A stretch of DNA of 64,000 nucleotides from positions 9,458,993-9,522,992 of the forward strand of contig OZ007510.1 of NCBI GenBank assembly GCA_963931865.1. The letters are read 5' to 3'. The translations under genes were made by a program, and so were the position numbers. The notes under the pieces were generated by a model. It ran no database searches and had not been told where the DNA came from. It was given only the letters and a program-made list of their open reading frames with translations. The stretch comes from Axinella damicornis. Its lineage: Eukaryota; Porifera; Demospongiae; Axinellida; Axinellidae. Positions 1 to 11,370 of this stretch are shown piece after piece (the first letter of the stretch is position 1; each line of letters begins with the position of its first letter).

Positions 1-1088
1 TTGATCTTGGTGGTTGTAGGGAGAGCTAGGGGAGGAGGAACCGCGGAGGATGCCCATGATCTTCCAGTTGTGCTAAAATATTAGACTCCTCTGTTCATCT
101 AACCGCAGAGAACCATCCCATTTCCTGCCGTACCCATGTATATTCAACACAAGCTTGTCGGGGAATTGAATTCGAAGAAGGCAACACAGTGCGCCACAAC
201 CAACTGTACTACCATGCACTTACTTTCTCTTCCTTCTCCCTGCGAGACAAACTTGGGATCCACAAACTCTGGGCGGGGGCCAATCAACCAGCTGGAGCAA
301 TAGATGGCATTTGTGCTTGGTACAAGCATGCACCACAAAACAAAAGCATCCAGCACAGCCATACAAGACCAAGTCACAAGTACAATAACCAGGGTACTGT
401 GGGGCTTGCCTGAGAAAGTTGTCTTACTTTAGTGTGTTTATTCTCTGAGTGATTACACTAGTACTGATGCATGTCTGATGTTCATACGCCACACGGTCGT
501 AGGCTGGAAGGCCAGGGTGGTGCAATGCAGCATATACCTGGGGTGGGGCTAGCTTCTGTGACTGTTCAGAGTAAGGGCACGGCAGGTGTAGACTACCTTG
601 AGGTTCTGGTTGATGACAGTCTGCAGTTTCAAGTTCGTAGTTCATCAACCGCTCAGTCTGCAGTTTCAGTTTGTGGTACAATGTACGTAGCTAGACTATG
701 TTGAGCCCATTTGTTCACGAAGATCAGCAGTTTCAAGTTTGTAGCACGTAGCTAGTTCATCCTCGTAACGTTGGAAACATGCAAATGAAGCAGCCTCCAC
801 ACCCATTGTGCAATGCTTGGTGACCGGTGTAGTTCATCACGCACGTGGCGCAACAGTACGATTTCCACTTTGATATATAGTCACACGCTAAACGGACACC
901 TCACAGACAGACATCCTGAGAACACGACTATGTGGGGCTCACTCAGGCTCGCCCCAACTTGCACACAGAAGAATCAAGTACGTGATATTGATAAGTACAC
1001 TAGCTCTAACACTGCTCTCATACAGGTACCAAAACATGCAAGCCCCCATGCAGCTGCTACATGTACTTCTACCACAGTGCGTGGGCGT

Positions 1089-1182
1089 TCCTTTGATGTA
1101 CCGCGGAGGATAAATCGGTTATCCTCCGCTATGACATCATAGCGGAGGATAACCGATTTATCCTCCGCGGTACATCAAAGGA
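1089..1182. repeat. Perfect foldback repeat, 42-bp arms
   Basis: Arms 1089-1130 and 1141-1182 are exact reverse complements around a 10-bp centre. The motif GCGGAGGATAA occurs in both arms and again in the neighbouring foldback at 1277-1404, so the two are probably relatives. No coding capacity; most likely a very short non-autonomous foldback element. Confidence 0.9.
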
Positions 1183-1276
1183 TCGCCACGCTGTGCTGAG
1201 AATCAGAGTTGTAGCTGTCTAGCAGCCGGATCCAGCTACTAACTTGACTTGGAGGTTATGTCCGTGGTAGAAGCCG

Positions 1277-1404
1277 GATCTACTACGTCGACTCGGAGGT
1301 TATGCTGTTTATCCTCCTTGGGAAAATTTAGCCTCGGCTTCGCCTCGGCCAAACTTTCCCGCGGAGGATAAATCGCATAACCTCCGCGTTGACGTAGTAG
1401 ATCC
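1277..1404. repeat. Nested imperfect foldback repeat
   Basis: Outer arms 1277-1305 and about 1375-1404 are near-perfect reverse complements (GGATCTACTACGTC and its complement at the tips). An inner imperfect hairpin at 1310-1370 uses TATCCTCC and GGAGGATA. It shares the GGAGGATAAATCG motif with the foldback at 1089-1182. Confidence 0.8.
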
Positions 1405-2347
1405 TATACATAATTCATACCTCAGAAGTTTCTGAAAGTGTGATGAAAGTTCTGGCACAAACATCGGTACTTCTACTACATGCCTGGAGGGGTAGATACA
1501 TTACATTCACTATACAAGATTATCTAGTAATCTGGACTCAAACCGCTGAGGACTGACTCCAACTGAGGTAAACAGTACATGCGAGTGCTTACATCTTGAC
1601 TTCACTTTACTATACATGCAGTGGATAAACTGAATGCTTTGTCGTGTCCAGGATTGCCCACCTAGTATAATTTAGTCAACGGGTCCCTTTTCTGCTAACG
1701 TGTAATTAGTACACTACTATACGAACCTTCCAGGGGTGATTGGAAGGTGCGCTGCACCATATCCTCTCACTTCATCTCGGCCCAGTGTGTTCAGACCATA
1801 CACACTGACCACAACCTGGGGCCCTGGATCAGTGGAAATAAATCAGACAGAGTTACACCACAGAAATCTATTACAGCTATAGATAGAATGGTACATCTTA
1901 CACCCAAATGGATTGGAGCTCTTGAAAGTGATATCGAGGGGAAAGTTCCATACAAAGTGCTTCTCTGGTCCATTGCTCCGTTTAGTGGTTTGGGTGATGC
2001 CTTCAGCAAGCCCCTGTCATGTATAAGGGTGCACACCGGCAGTGAATTAGTCATGCATGATATGGAACCTACTGTATACAGTATCTATTTGCCTCTTTCT
2101 AATATTCTTTTTGCCACCCCACATACCCATGCTCCTCTAGATTAGTCCACCGATTTACTTCAAGTGGGTCTACCATACTGTAGCAAAAACACCATTTCCT
2201 GATCCTCCAGCTAGTACAATATCAATTGCTGTGCTGTCTTCCCTCCCCAGGGAGCTGCTGAGTATCTATTAATTTTTGTGCTAATCTGATTATGTTGTTA
2301 ACCTCATATTCCACCACTTGTATATATAGAAGTGAACAATGTCTTTT
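1405..2347. other. Intergenic, no supported gene
   Basis: This stretch and 2739-3853 hold no gene that I can support. A 132-codon open frame at 1747-2145 (+) has no ATG at its start and no recognisable family. I see no clear RNA gene or promoter. The left 1 kb is likewise without a supported gene. Confidence 0.4.
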
Positions 2348-2738
2348 TACCGTAGTTGCCAATTCTTTCATGTGGCAATAATTTCGTGGTCTAGTCACTA
2401 AACGTGGTACACAAATACTTCGCCGAGGGAAATTTTCGCTGAATAATTCCTATGAAAAAAATTATTCCGCTCATAATAACTTACTATTGACACATGATCG
2501 TGTCGATGGAGGACGAGTTGTGTATGCATGACTACCACGTCTACAGCAACTTACGAGTGGGAAGCAACTGCCAGGGAAGAGCTACTGTGTGAGCGTGAAG
2601 GACAGTAACTGTTATGGCCTAGCTGTGGAAAGAGATTTTGCGCATTTAATATTCACGGTCTTACTTCATCCGCGGTCTTACTTCATCCGCGAATACCGCG
2701 AAACTTTCCCCACCGCGAAATTAACAGCAACTACGGTA
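2348..2738. mobile_element. MITE-like element, TACCGTAG termini
   Basis: The 391-bp segment starts TACCGTAGTTGC and ends with its near-complement GCAACTACGGTA. The interior has no convincing reading frame and is rich in TTCGC/GCGAA words. The TACCGTAG terminus is shared with the longer element at 24393-24960, which points to one transposon superfamily. Non-autonomous; superfamily not determined. Confidence 0.65.
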
Positions 2739-3853
2739 ATCATAAGGAAGTATTCATAAACGGGCCGCCGGTTTATAAACCGGTCATCCGGTTTGCAATC
2801 GGGTCGGCCTTGCTTTTGATAAACATGATTGATGCGGCCAATTTTGTTCAACACAACTGATATCGATGTGTGCTAAAGGAATTTTACATTGCATCACCCA
2901 CAGACTTACCGACACTGTAGCCCAGTCCTGTCCATACACAAATGAATAGTTGCAGTAGAGCTCATCAAATTCTGGGAACTTGTATGAAAAGACAGCAAGT
3001 CAACGGACATTTTATGACCATACAGGCAAACCAGGTGGTCATGTATCAAATTGCACCATCTGGAGAACTTGCGTTGCATTCTGGAACCTCACATTAAGAA
3101 GGATCCATGCTATTAACACAGCCCAGAGGCAATAACTCAGTGCTCCATGTACACCATCCCTTTCATACAATGAACTTTGATGGAGTGATATGAGCTGACT
3201 GCCACACCTACATTGGCTGGCAAAAACAAGACATACTCTGAGCGACTATGAGTTTTGACTAACGGTCAAGCAGCAGTTTCTCACAATTTTGACCTTTGAA
3301 CCCCCATAAATCAAGCGATCAAGAGCCTTGGATGGGATTCTTGATCCTGATCGTAATCGCTTCTATGGGTGATATATATGTGACTAGCACTGACTACCCA
3401 TTGTAGGACCCTCGCTTCACCATGGGATGCTATGGCTCAGTTACCAAATATTAATAGCACAGATCCCTTGGAATCATCATCAACTATTGTTTAGGGAAAA
3501 TTTGTTGGGGACACTACTTTCCCCTTTCATCAATTTAACTATGACGGAAACGTCTCAGGGCGCGCACTGAGTCGTTCCTATAATCTCCTTCAGACTGACC
3601 TCCGCTGACTCAATCTGACCAGATACCATGAGTAGAAACACAGGGACCTTGGCAGGATCACCAACCGGGGCCGGGGTTGGGATAGGACCTGGTGGAACTC
3701 TCTCTGCCATGAGCTCCGTTACCTAGCAACACAGCACTCCTTCTTCGGATTCTCTCCGTACACGCAAATGTTGGGCGTTAAATAGAATAGGGTAGTAATT
3801 CGAAGAGACAAAGGTTGCAGCCACAGCACTATCACAGCAACATTTCAGGTGGG

Positions 3854-3917
3854 GTATGTGTTCTATGAATACTTCTAGCTTCTGCAGATCTACTTCAAAC
3901 TTGAGATTAGTGGCAAG
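3854..3917 (+). repeat. Left copy of direct repeat flanking the MPLKIP-like gene
   Basis: Begins GTATGTGTTCTATGAA and continues through CTTCTAGCTTCTGCA. A diverged copy in the same orientation lies at 4667-4736, in the 3' untranslated region of the gene between them. The right copy has a small insertion. The repeats lie 813 bp apart, start to start. Confidence 0.8.
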
Positions 3918-4008
3918 GTCCTATTGCACACAATATTTGGATGCTTGTCAGATGTACAGCTGCTTCAGATAGATTATGTGTTATAATTTGTTTCAAATAG
4001 GTAGCAGA

Positions 4009-4533
4009 ATGTGGCCATACACTCCTGGGCATTATCAGACTGGAAGATTTCCACCTCCACCCACACAACAAATACCACCACCAATACCTCCACATTTTCC
4101 TGCCCCTGAACAAGTATTTCCACGTTTTGTGCCTCCCGCTGGGAATTGGCATGGTGGGGGATACCATCCACGACCACAAGGGAGGCCATGGATTGATCGG
4201 TATCGGGAGCCACATTTTCCTCCTCCCATGCAGTTTGGGTATCCTCCACCACCATTCAGTCCTCACAAGAGACCCAGGCAGCCAGAGGGAAGAGGAGAGT
4301 GGAGGGACAATGGAAAACGACACCACAAGCATTTCCATTCTCAGGGAGGGGATTCTTGGAACGATGCTTACTATGACAAATCAATGTTTGAAGATCCTTG
4401 GAGTGGACTATTATTGCCTGAAGGCGACACATCTGAAAAGAGGACACTAGCAGAACCAACAAAAGATCAATCCACTAGAGTTCAGATGGATTCGTCTACA
4501 GTTGATGAATGCAGTAAACCACGGCAGCAGTAG
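4009..4533 (+). CDS. MPLKIP: MPLKIP/TTDN1-like protein
   Basis: A single-exon frame of 174 residues. Residues 10-90 are rich in Pro, Gly, His and aromatic residues and look disordered. Residues 120-134 read AYYDKSMFEDPWSGL, which matches the conserved C-terminal motif of M-phase-specific PLK1-interacting protein (human: a Tyr-Phe, then SMLEDPWAGL). Length is close to the human protein (179 aa). In mammals MPLKIP (TTDN1) is a nuclear protein linked to PLK1 binding and non-photosensitive trichothiodystrophy; its biochemical role in this organism is inferred by homology only. The ATG at 4009 is chosen because the frame upstream opens just after a possible acceptor (AAATAG) and lacks a better start. 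Direct repeats flank it on both sides. Family call rests on one motif plus composition. Confidence 0.65.
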   Translation: MWPYTPGHYQTGRFPPPPTQQIPPPIPPHFPAPEQVFPRFVPPAGNWHGGGYHPRPQGRPWIDRYREPHFPPPMQFGYPPPPFSPHKRPRQPEGRGEWRDNGKRHHKHFHSQGGDSWNDAYYDKSMFEDPWSGLLLPEGDTSEKRTLAEPTKDQSTRVQMDSSTVDECSKPRQQ

Positions 4534-4666
4534 TGTGACCATAGTGACAAGTGTCTTTGAATGTTTTTGTGTTCATAATTATTATGAAAGTCTGTTTTAG
4601 CCTTTTTACAATGTTGTATTCTGTTTCTGTCCCCACTATAGGGCTTTCCAGTGCTTTACGTGGCTA

Positions 4667-4736
4667 GTATGTGTTCTATGAACACTTCTAGCTTCTGCAA
4701 ATCTATTTCTGCTTCAAACCTAAGATAAATGACAAG
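4667..4736 (+). repeat. Right copy of direct repeat flanking the MPLKIP-like gene
   Basis: Diverged copy of 3854-3917 in the same orientation, located between the stop codon (4533) and the putative polyadenylation signal (4832). Confidence 0.8.
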
Positions 4737-4831
4737 ATTGTTTTTTTCCCATTATTCTGTACAATAATTATTATCCATCAACCTTTTGCATTAATTTTTG
4801 GTTCCATCGATTTTCTTTGCGAAGCTGTTCA

Positions 4832-4837
4832 AATAAA
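4832..4837 (+). terminator. Putative polyadenylation signal AATAAA
   Basis: First canonical AATAAA downstream of the MPLKIP-like stop codon, about 300 bp away. It lies in the 640-bp gap between that gene and the convergent CH-domain gene, where I see no other feature. Confidence 0.5.
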
Positions 4838-5178
4838 TGCCACCCGAAGTAGATCTATGATAGGAACATTATTTTCATGGTGTAGGTAGCCTGAAACCCA
4901 CCTACTATAACACCCAGTGCCGTATTCACATGCATTGCGTACTGGTGTGTACATTTCCTGTACCATAACATTCAATCATGTGGGGTCATCCCTTGACTCC
5001 CTTAATTAATTAATGCTTTAAGTTAGAAGTTTTACCCTCAACTTCAATTATGTCTACATAAGGTCACATTTTGAAGGGTATTATTATGAACTTCACATTA
5101 ACTACTGTATGCATAATAACAGGCTATAGACAGATCAACATGAGATGATGTGACTGCAATTTTTAAAGTTTAGTTCAA

Positions 5179-8100
5179 TTACAGAGCTGAGGATTTGCAC
5201 TTTTCATGCCATTTGAGGACATTAGTGAACATGTTGTGGATTGCAGCAGGAACAACATTGGCCAGATCTGTGGATGGGGAAAACACAGTGGTAACTGGTG
5301 TGTATGTGTGATTAGGAAGTAACAGTATACAGGGTGTGCACCACTACAGATGACAGTATCTGCCGAGTCTCCAGGCAGACAATAATTATCAACACCCTCT
5401 ACTACAGATACATTTATTCTGTCTCTGTATTTGGGATGCCGCAGGGTCATTGTTGTGGGCATTTTTAACAACTTTGGATATAGCTACTTTCCAACCACAT
5501 GTTTATTGTACCTGCTGGTTCAATTCCTTTGACATTGACTCCAAGCGTCTTCATAAACTCATGGGCCATCTTCCAGTTGTCCTGGCGGTGTAGCTTCACC
5601 TTTGGTCGAGGATTGTACTTGGGTGGCTTCTTTCCGGAGGCATGCTGGAAAATGGAATGCATGGTACTGCACATGCATAGCAAGAGCTCCAAAGAGCCAG
5701 ATTATAATTTCTATACACAACATCTGGTTATGCAGTCAGCTATAGCTAAACGTTAAAGGTGTCATGGTATGCATGCACTTACCACAAGAGCCTGTATCAT
5801 GAGCACTCCATCTGCAAGGGACTCTGAGATATTTTCTACATGTTTGCCAATGCTGAGCAGCTGCTCATTCAACCACGACAGATAGCGCTGCACGAGTGAA
5901 GGTTCATACAATCAAGAGACTGCATAATTATTAGCATTTCTACAAGGTAGACTAGTATGCACAATCACCAGAAGGGAATTCTGTGCACATGTAATTTTCC
6001 ACAACAACCAATAAATGGTGGGTTGGTATTCACACGCACCAGCATATTTGCATTCCATTAACAAACTAATTTACAACGTTAGCTACCAAAATGACTTCTC
6101 TGCAGAAAGGATTATATTCGTGGCAGAAAAATTAAGGTTTTACTTACCTCCTCTGCGTTGAGCAGTTGCATTGAGGTTGATCTCGCTATTGGCATGTGTG
6201 CCCCAATCTACAGAGTGGATTAGAAGAAGACAATAGTAGGTGCAGATTATTTATGAAATGCCCTAGTCTACAACTTTGTACTCTGGAAACCATGAAGTGG
6301 CACCACATCCTTCTTACCCTGAGGAAAAGCCACGCTTCAAAGACTTTCTTCTTGAGCTTCTTCTCAGAGTAGGCCCTAGCCTTTTCCAAGCTGTTCACCT
6401 TCTCCACAGCTGCTATGTTGCGCACCTGGATCCAGGCATAGAAGGTCTTTGCAAGTAGGTCTAGCAAGAGGATGGAGAACACAAAAGTTATGAATACGTT
6501 CCTGAGGTGCATGAGCATTATGTCATGAGTCAAAGCTGATGCCACAGAGGTCACTGTGCAATACCTCTTTTCTTGCGTTGTGCCATTTTCTCAGCCTTAC
6601 GAATCTATAGAGAAAGATGATTAGTCATCAACAATCCAACACTCTCATTCACAAGTAAAAGACATCTACGAAGGATAATCATTCCCTTGCATTACTTACA
6701 GCACTCTTCATGATCTGCATGTACTTTCTCCAGGCCTTCATGCACTTCTTCTCCATCAACAGACGGTAAAAGATTGTTGCCTGTTCCTCAGTGGTCTCCT
6801 GCAACAAATGGAGAGCAGTACAGAAATAAATGTTGTTCCCATAGTAGTTAGCCTCATACATGAATGTAAGTGGCAGGGACCTGAGAACAGGGCTATATTA
6901 TTATACATATACAAGTATGAGCAAAATCTTACAGCTTGGTGTACTAGCTCCTCAGGAACCTCATGGATGGTGGTAAGTCGCATAACCTTTCTGCTCAGCA
7001 ATCGAGGATACCTTGCCAGCAGACGGGCACGGTTAAACCCCCCAAATTTCTTCCCACGAGGACTTGCCATCCCGATGTTTCGTGCCATGATGGGTCGCCT
7101 GGGACCTGTGGATGGAGGCCTCATTTTCGCTCGTTCATCCTCACTGGAACTCTCTGAGCTGGTGTCTTCAGTATCTGAAGTTGAACTATCAGAACTGCTA
7201 GTGTATTCGCTACTCTCGTCTGATTCACTGGTTAATGCATCCCTTTCCTCTTCTGCGGCTCTTGGTGTCTCAGGAGATGGTGCATGTGCGGCTTCTGAGA
7301 TGGAACTTAGAGAGCTTTCCAGCAAGGTTTTCATTGCATTGAGCTCCAGCTCAATCTGGTCAATGGTTGGGGAGTGTGTGCCTGGAGACGAGGAAGGCGA
7401 GGAGCTGTCATCTCGGCCTGTTTGTCTGAAGATCCTCGGCTGTTCTGGTGATGAGGAAATGGCTTTGTTCAGGACAGCCATGAATTCATCTGGTGCTGTT
7501 GGGGAAGCTCCTTGTTTGGAATTTCCTTGCTGGTTCGACTTACTCCGGCTGCTGGCAATCTTGGAAATGGGTGAAGCTTTTCTTTTAAGGCTACTTTGTG
7601 TTCCATTAGCAAGATTTTGTGCAATTTGTTGTTTGCTTTGTCTGTTCTGCAAGTGTGGCGGGAGTTTGGGTGCCGGTCGCTTTGGCTGTGTGATTCTGGA
7701 TGCAGGAAGATTCTGGGCTACACGATTTGGAATTTCTTGGTCAGCCGAGTTTGTTCTACTCTGCAGGCTAACAGGAGGCAGAGGAGCCACTCGTGCTGGT
7801 CGAGACTGTTCACCCATTCTGTAGTAGGCATGTGATGGGGAGGCTTCTTTCGAGGACATGGGAGATGTGGGACTGAGTGGAGATTTGGGAGATGGCGAGT
7901 GCAGAGGTGAGAGGGAGGAAGGTGTGTCCGGTGTAGATGACAAAGCGGCTGGTTCGATATCCTTGCTCTTTTCAAGGAAGACTGAAGGACCGAAGTCCAG
8001 TTTTAGTGGCTGTGGCATGGTATCTAGGAACTGTGCCTTCCTCTGGATGGGAAATTCACTCGGAATAGGTGTTAGCTTTCTCTGTCTTCCCAGGGACTTC

Positions 8101-10512
8101 TCTGCTGGGGAACTAGTCTCGGATGCTGTGAGCTTGTTGTACTGCCACTGGACACCATCCTCCCTGGCATCTCCCTGTGATTTTCTCCTTTTTCGCTTTG
8201 AGCTCTTCTTCTTGTGATGTCCCTTCCTGGACGATCCAACAGAGCTGTGGCTGTCTGAATCATAATCGTCCGAGTCTTCCTGTGTAGAGTTATCTGCTAC
8301 GCTGGCCCTCTTGCGCAAGCTGACTGCCCTCTTTCCAAGAAGATATTCTACCGTTGGGATGGGAGGTGGCTCAGGCAACTCTTCATCGTTAGGGTAATCT
8401 TCTGTGGGGGGCTCCTCTTCGTATGGGTTCATGCCATTCAGTCGGGAGAAATTGGAATCCCAGCTCTGTGAGTGTGGGAGGAGGGTGCTCGGTGCACTTA
8501 AGGTCTTTTTGGGCCATAACTTGGAGAGGATCCCTCTGCCTCCCTTCTGACCTAGTTGTGGGGTACTGTGGGAATTTGTAGCATGGCCAGTTAGTAACAG
8601 ATAGGGAATGATGTAGCTACATGCATGCTGAGAATATCATATTGAGAGTGGGGGCATAGTGACTCCAGCGTGCATACATTTAGTAACTGACCGTGATTCA
8701 AATTCCTTGGTTCTCTTCTCGACTAACCCTCTTTGTGTCACCTGGGCATCACTCTAGAAGGTAGGTGGTCAAGAATTGATAAAGCCAAGTGTTCTGCTGT
8801 GAATTCTTGAAACGTATGCTCGGAGAGTACATGTACATGTATATGCCACCACGTTTATATTGTAGATGCGCATTTAAGCAAGTGGATAATGTATTCTGCT
8901 CGAAGACAACCCTCCCTATTGTGATGAACAATGACAGAGGCTATACACATCAAGAGACAATACAACTGCAACCAAAATACAGGTCTATGAAACCTTCTCT
9001 CACAACGTACCCCTAAGTTCACTGGCAGAGAGAGTCTTCTGAGTTGAGCAGATGCTGTGGAGGGGGTCGGGTCACTCTTCTTCCTCTTTCGAATCCCACC
9101 CTTTCCTTTCTTCTCTGCACCCAAGTTTACTCTCTGATGTTTGTTCTCATTGCCTCTCAGAGACTCCTCTCTTTCCTCTGCTATCAGCCGGTCACGAATT
9201 TCCTGTATTTGGGGGAATAAAATTAATTGTCAAAGGAAGCCATGAGTGACTATAATCTAGTATACCACACATGCTTAATCGATCGTTTCCTCCATACATG
9301 CAGCTGGAGGGATTTGTTATGGACAAATTGGTCATGGCTCTTCCCGACCCTTTTACTGTTACTTTTGATACCTGTTCATACTCTAGCTCCCTCTGTAGTT
9401 GTTCTCTTCTCTTCCTCTTCCTCTGCTCCACTTCTCTCCTCATGTCCTCTTCCAGTTTACGCTGGCGCTGCTCTGTGACTGACAGCTTCCCATCTGTCTC
9501 CAGCGTCTCAATTTCCTGCTCACCCATTAGGTCACGGAGGGTCTGTGTGAGGGGCGGAAGCATTTGTTGTATGTTTGTGAGTTGAAAATCTGCTTGTCCG
9601 AATCTGCCATTAGTCATTAAAAAATGGTGTGTTTGGTGTACGTGTGAGTGTTGCAGGGGGTAGCCTCGTTCACGGACCCCACAATGAGGCTAGGGAGGGG
9701 TGGGATAAAAATGGGGGCATCCTGGACGCAGGCTGAAAAGGATTGATGCCAGTCATGATACCAATTATACCAAATACAGAAACCCGACTAAAGCGATTCA
9801 TACGTTAGAGTTATGTAATTAGTATGCAATAATTATGTAATCACAGTTTGTTATGTTCTGCAAAGTAGCTCACCTCCCACTGTTCATTCCCTTCTGTCCT
9901 CAAGTCCTCCAGCTCTTCGTCTTCCATATCAAACACATTCAGTGGTAGCTGTACATGTGCGGTGGTGGGGTGGGGTTAAAGGGTTCAGGATGACACAGAA
10001 AGTTGTACAGTTCTGTAACGTGTCGAAACAATGCATGTACCCAACAAATATGTGCCAGGGAGTGCCCATGAATAAATAGTCAGCTGCAGGCCATTGTGAT
10101 GACGCTTATTTAACTTAATTCACTATGCAATCAAATTTGTAGTCTTTTCATTCATAGGAGGATACCTTATGAATTCAGTTAGTGATATAGACAGTGGGTT
10201 GCATGCATGAAGTTGATGATTGAGGAAGGCCAAAGCTTGAAGGCAAAAAGCACAACTCAGCACTAGCATGAATATTAGCTCAGAACCCTTCAACTCCAGG
10301 ATGCTTCCATGTTTTAGTTTTCTATACACAGCGCAAACCCACCAACATGGGGTTGCATCCTTTACTCTCGTAGTACTTACCTGATGTGGTGGTGCGTTCC
10401 TGTAGCTGTCTATCATCTCTGCTTTTGTTGTGCGTTTCTGACGGGAGAGGCCTCTAGAATTCTCAGAAGGACCTTGCTGCACAGGAGATGAAGAACATGC
10501 CATTAAATCCAT
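5179..10512 (-). CDS. Coiled-coil, Ser/Pro-rich protein with C-terminal calponin-homology domain
   Basis: Thirteen exons join in phase to give 954 residues: 10381-10512, 9874-9948, 9372-9542, 9011-9202, 8742-8753 (12 nt), 6933-8546, 6700-6798, 6565-6604, 6318-6460, 6148-6207, 5783-5887, 5512-5644, 5179-5267. All introns are GT-AG. Order of parts: acidic N-terminus; a charged Arg/Lys/Glu coiled coil (about residues 75-190); a long low-complexity region rich in Ser, Pro and Lys with an acidic Ser/Glu tract (about 195-730); basic helices with repeated W motifs (KAWRKY, FYAWIQV, FEAWLFL), reminiscent of Sfi1-type centrin-binding repeats; and a calponin-homology domain over the last ~115 residues (YLSWLNEQL, ESLADGVLMIQALV, DNWKMAHEFMKTLGV). 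CH domains usually bind actin, microtubules or signalling partners, so a cytoskeletal or centrosomal role is inferred. I do not recognise a named orthologue. Exon 3 could start elsewhere; the chosen acceptor (CCCTCACACAG) keeps the frame. Confidence 0.8.
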
Positions 10513-10953
10513 AAAATATACTCCACTAATAGCCTACTCCCAGGCTGTTCCCACCACGTTTGGTGCCACAACCACAGGCCTGTAGCCAGAGGGTTTGATG
10601 GAACCCCCCTTGATTCTGGTACCTATAATGGGAGTGGCTACTTCAATTTTGGTCATTTAGAACCCCCATATTAGGCAGTGGAACCGGTGGCCGGCTACGG
10701 GCCTGCAACCATGATAACAGCCTGGGATCAAGGCTAATATTCTTATGCTACAAAGGATCCATGCAACACAGTACCTGGCCTAGGCAGTCTATGAGAATCA
10801 TACTAGCTACTACAGCTACAGGTGATTTGCACAGTCATGCATACTACATGGAGGAAAAACCAACAACAAGCTCGATGTTGATCACTTGCAAAATGATCTA
10901 CATTTGACCAGAAAGAGACTAGTTAGACTTTAAGCAAAGTATTTCAATGCAGT
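10513..10953. other. Short intergenic gap between two minus-strand genes
   Basis: About 440 bp between the polyadenylation signal of the ankyrin gene and the first coding exon of the CH-domain gene. It should contain the 5' untranslated region and promoter of the CH-domain gene. I see no clear TATA box, repeat or RNA gene. Confidence 0.35.
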
Positions 10954-10959
10954 TTTATT
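10954..10959 (-). terminator. Putative polyadenylation signal of the ankyrin gene
   Basis: AATAAA on the minus strand, 20 bases after the stop codon at 10979. Its position is the main argument that the ankyrin gene ends here and is not spliced on to the downstream CH-domain gene. Confidence 0.6.
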
Positions 10960-10978
10960 GAAGCAAACTACAACAACA

Positions 10979-11334
10979 TCAGTGCTGATGTACTGTGCTC
11001 ACCACAATGCTTCTATTGACTCCTCTGGGAACCTTGTGCTTCATAGCTGCAACAAGGTATTTGGCACACTTGTACTGTCCATTCTTCTCTGCCAAATCCC
11101 GTGGAGTGTTTCCCTCAATGTCGGTGAGGGTTGCATCTGCACCATACTCGCAGAGGACCTGGATGATCCTGTGAGGAGGATTGTGTATCATAACTGTGTA
11201 GTCTCCCACGTCACCCTTTCCTGCCAACACTGATCAGCTATTAAGGTAAGACCTTCCAAAATACAGGCATCTAGCGGCGAGGTGTTGTTCAGACTTTCAC
11301 CAGAGAAAAAAAGAATGAAATTTACAGTGGTGGA

Positions 11335-11370
<36 letters not shown>

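Noticed and set aside
1747..2145. 132-codon open frame (+)
   Set aside because: Starts with GTG, has no recognisable domain, no paired splice sites with a partner exon, and lies in repeat-bearing intergenic DNA.
6808..7824. 338-residue plus-strand frame
   Set aside because: Exact shadow of the long exon of the minus-strand CH-domain gene; Ser-rich coding on one strand gives an open frame on the other.
10512..10979. Fusion of the ankyrin and CH-domain genes into one transcript
   Set aside because: A stop codon and AATAAA follow the ankyrin exon, and the CH-domain gene has its own ATG; a donor-like GTGAGC near 10996 leaves read-through possible but unsupported.
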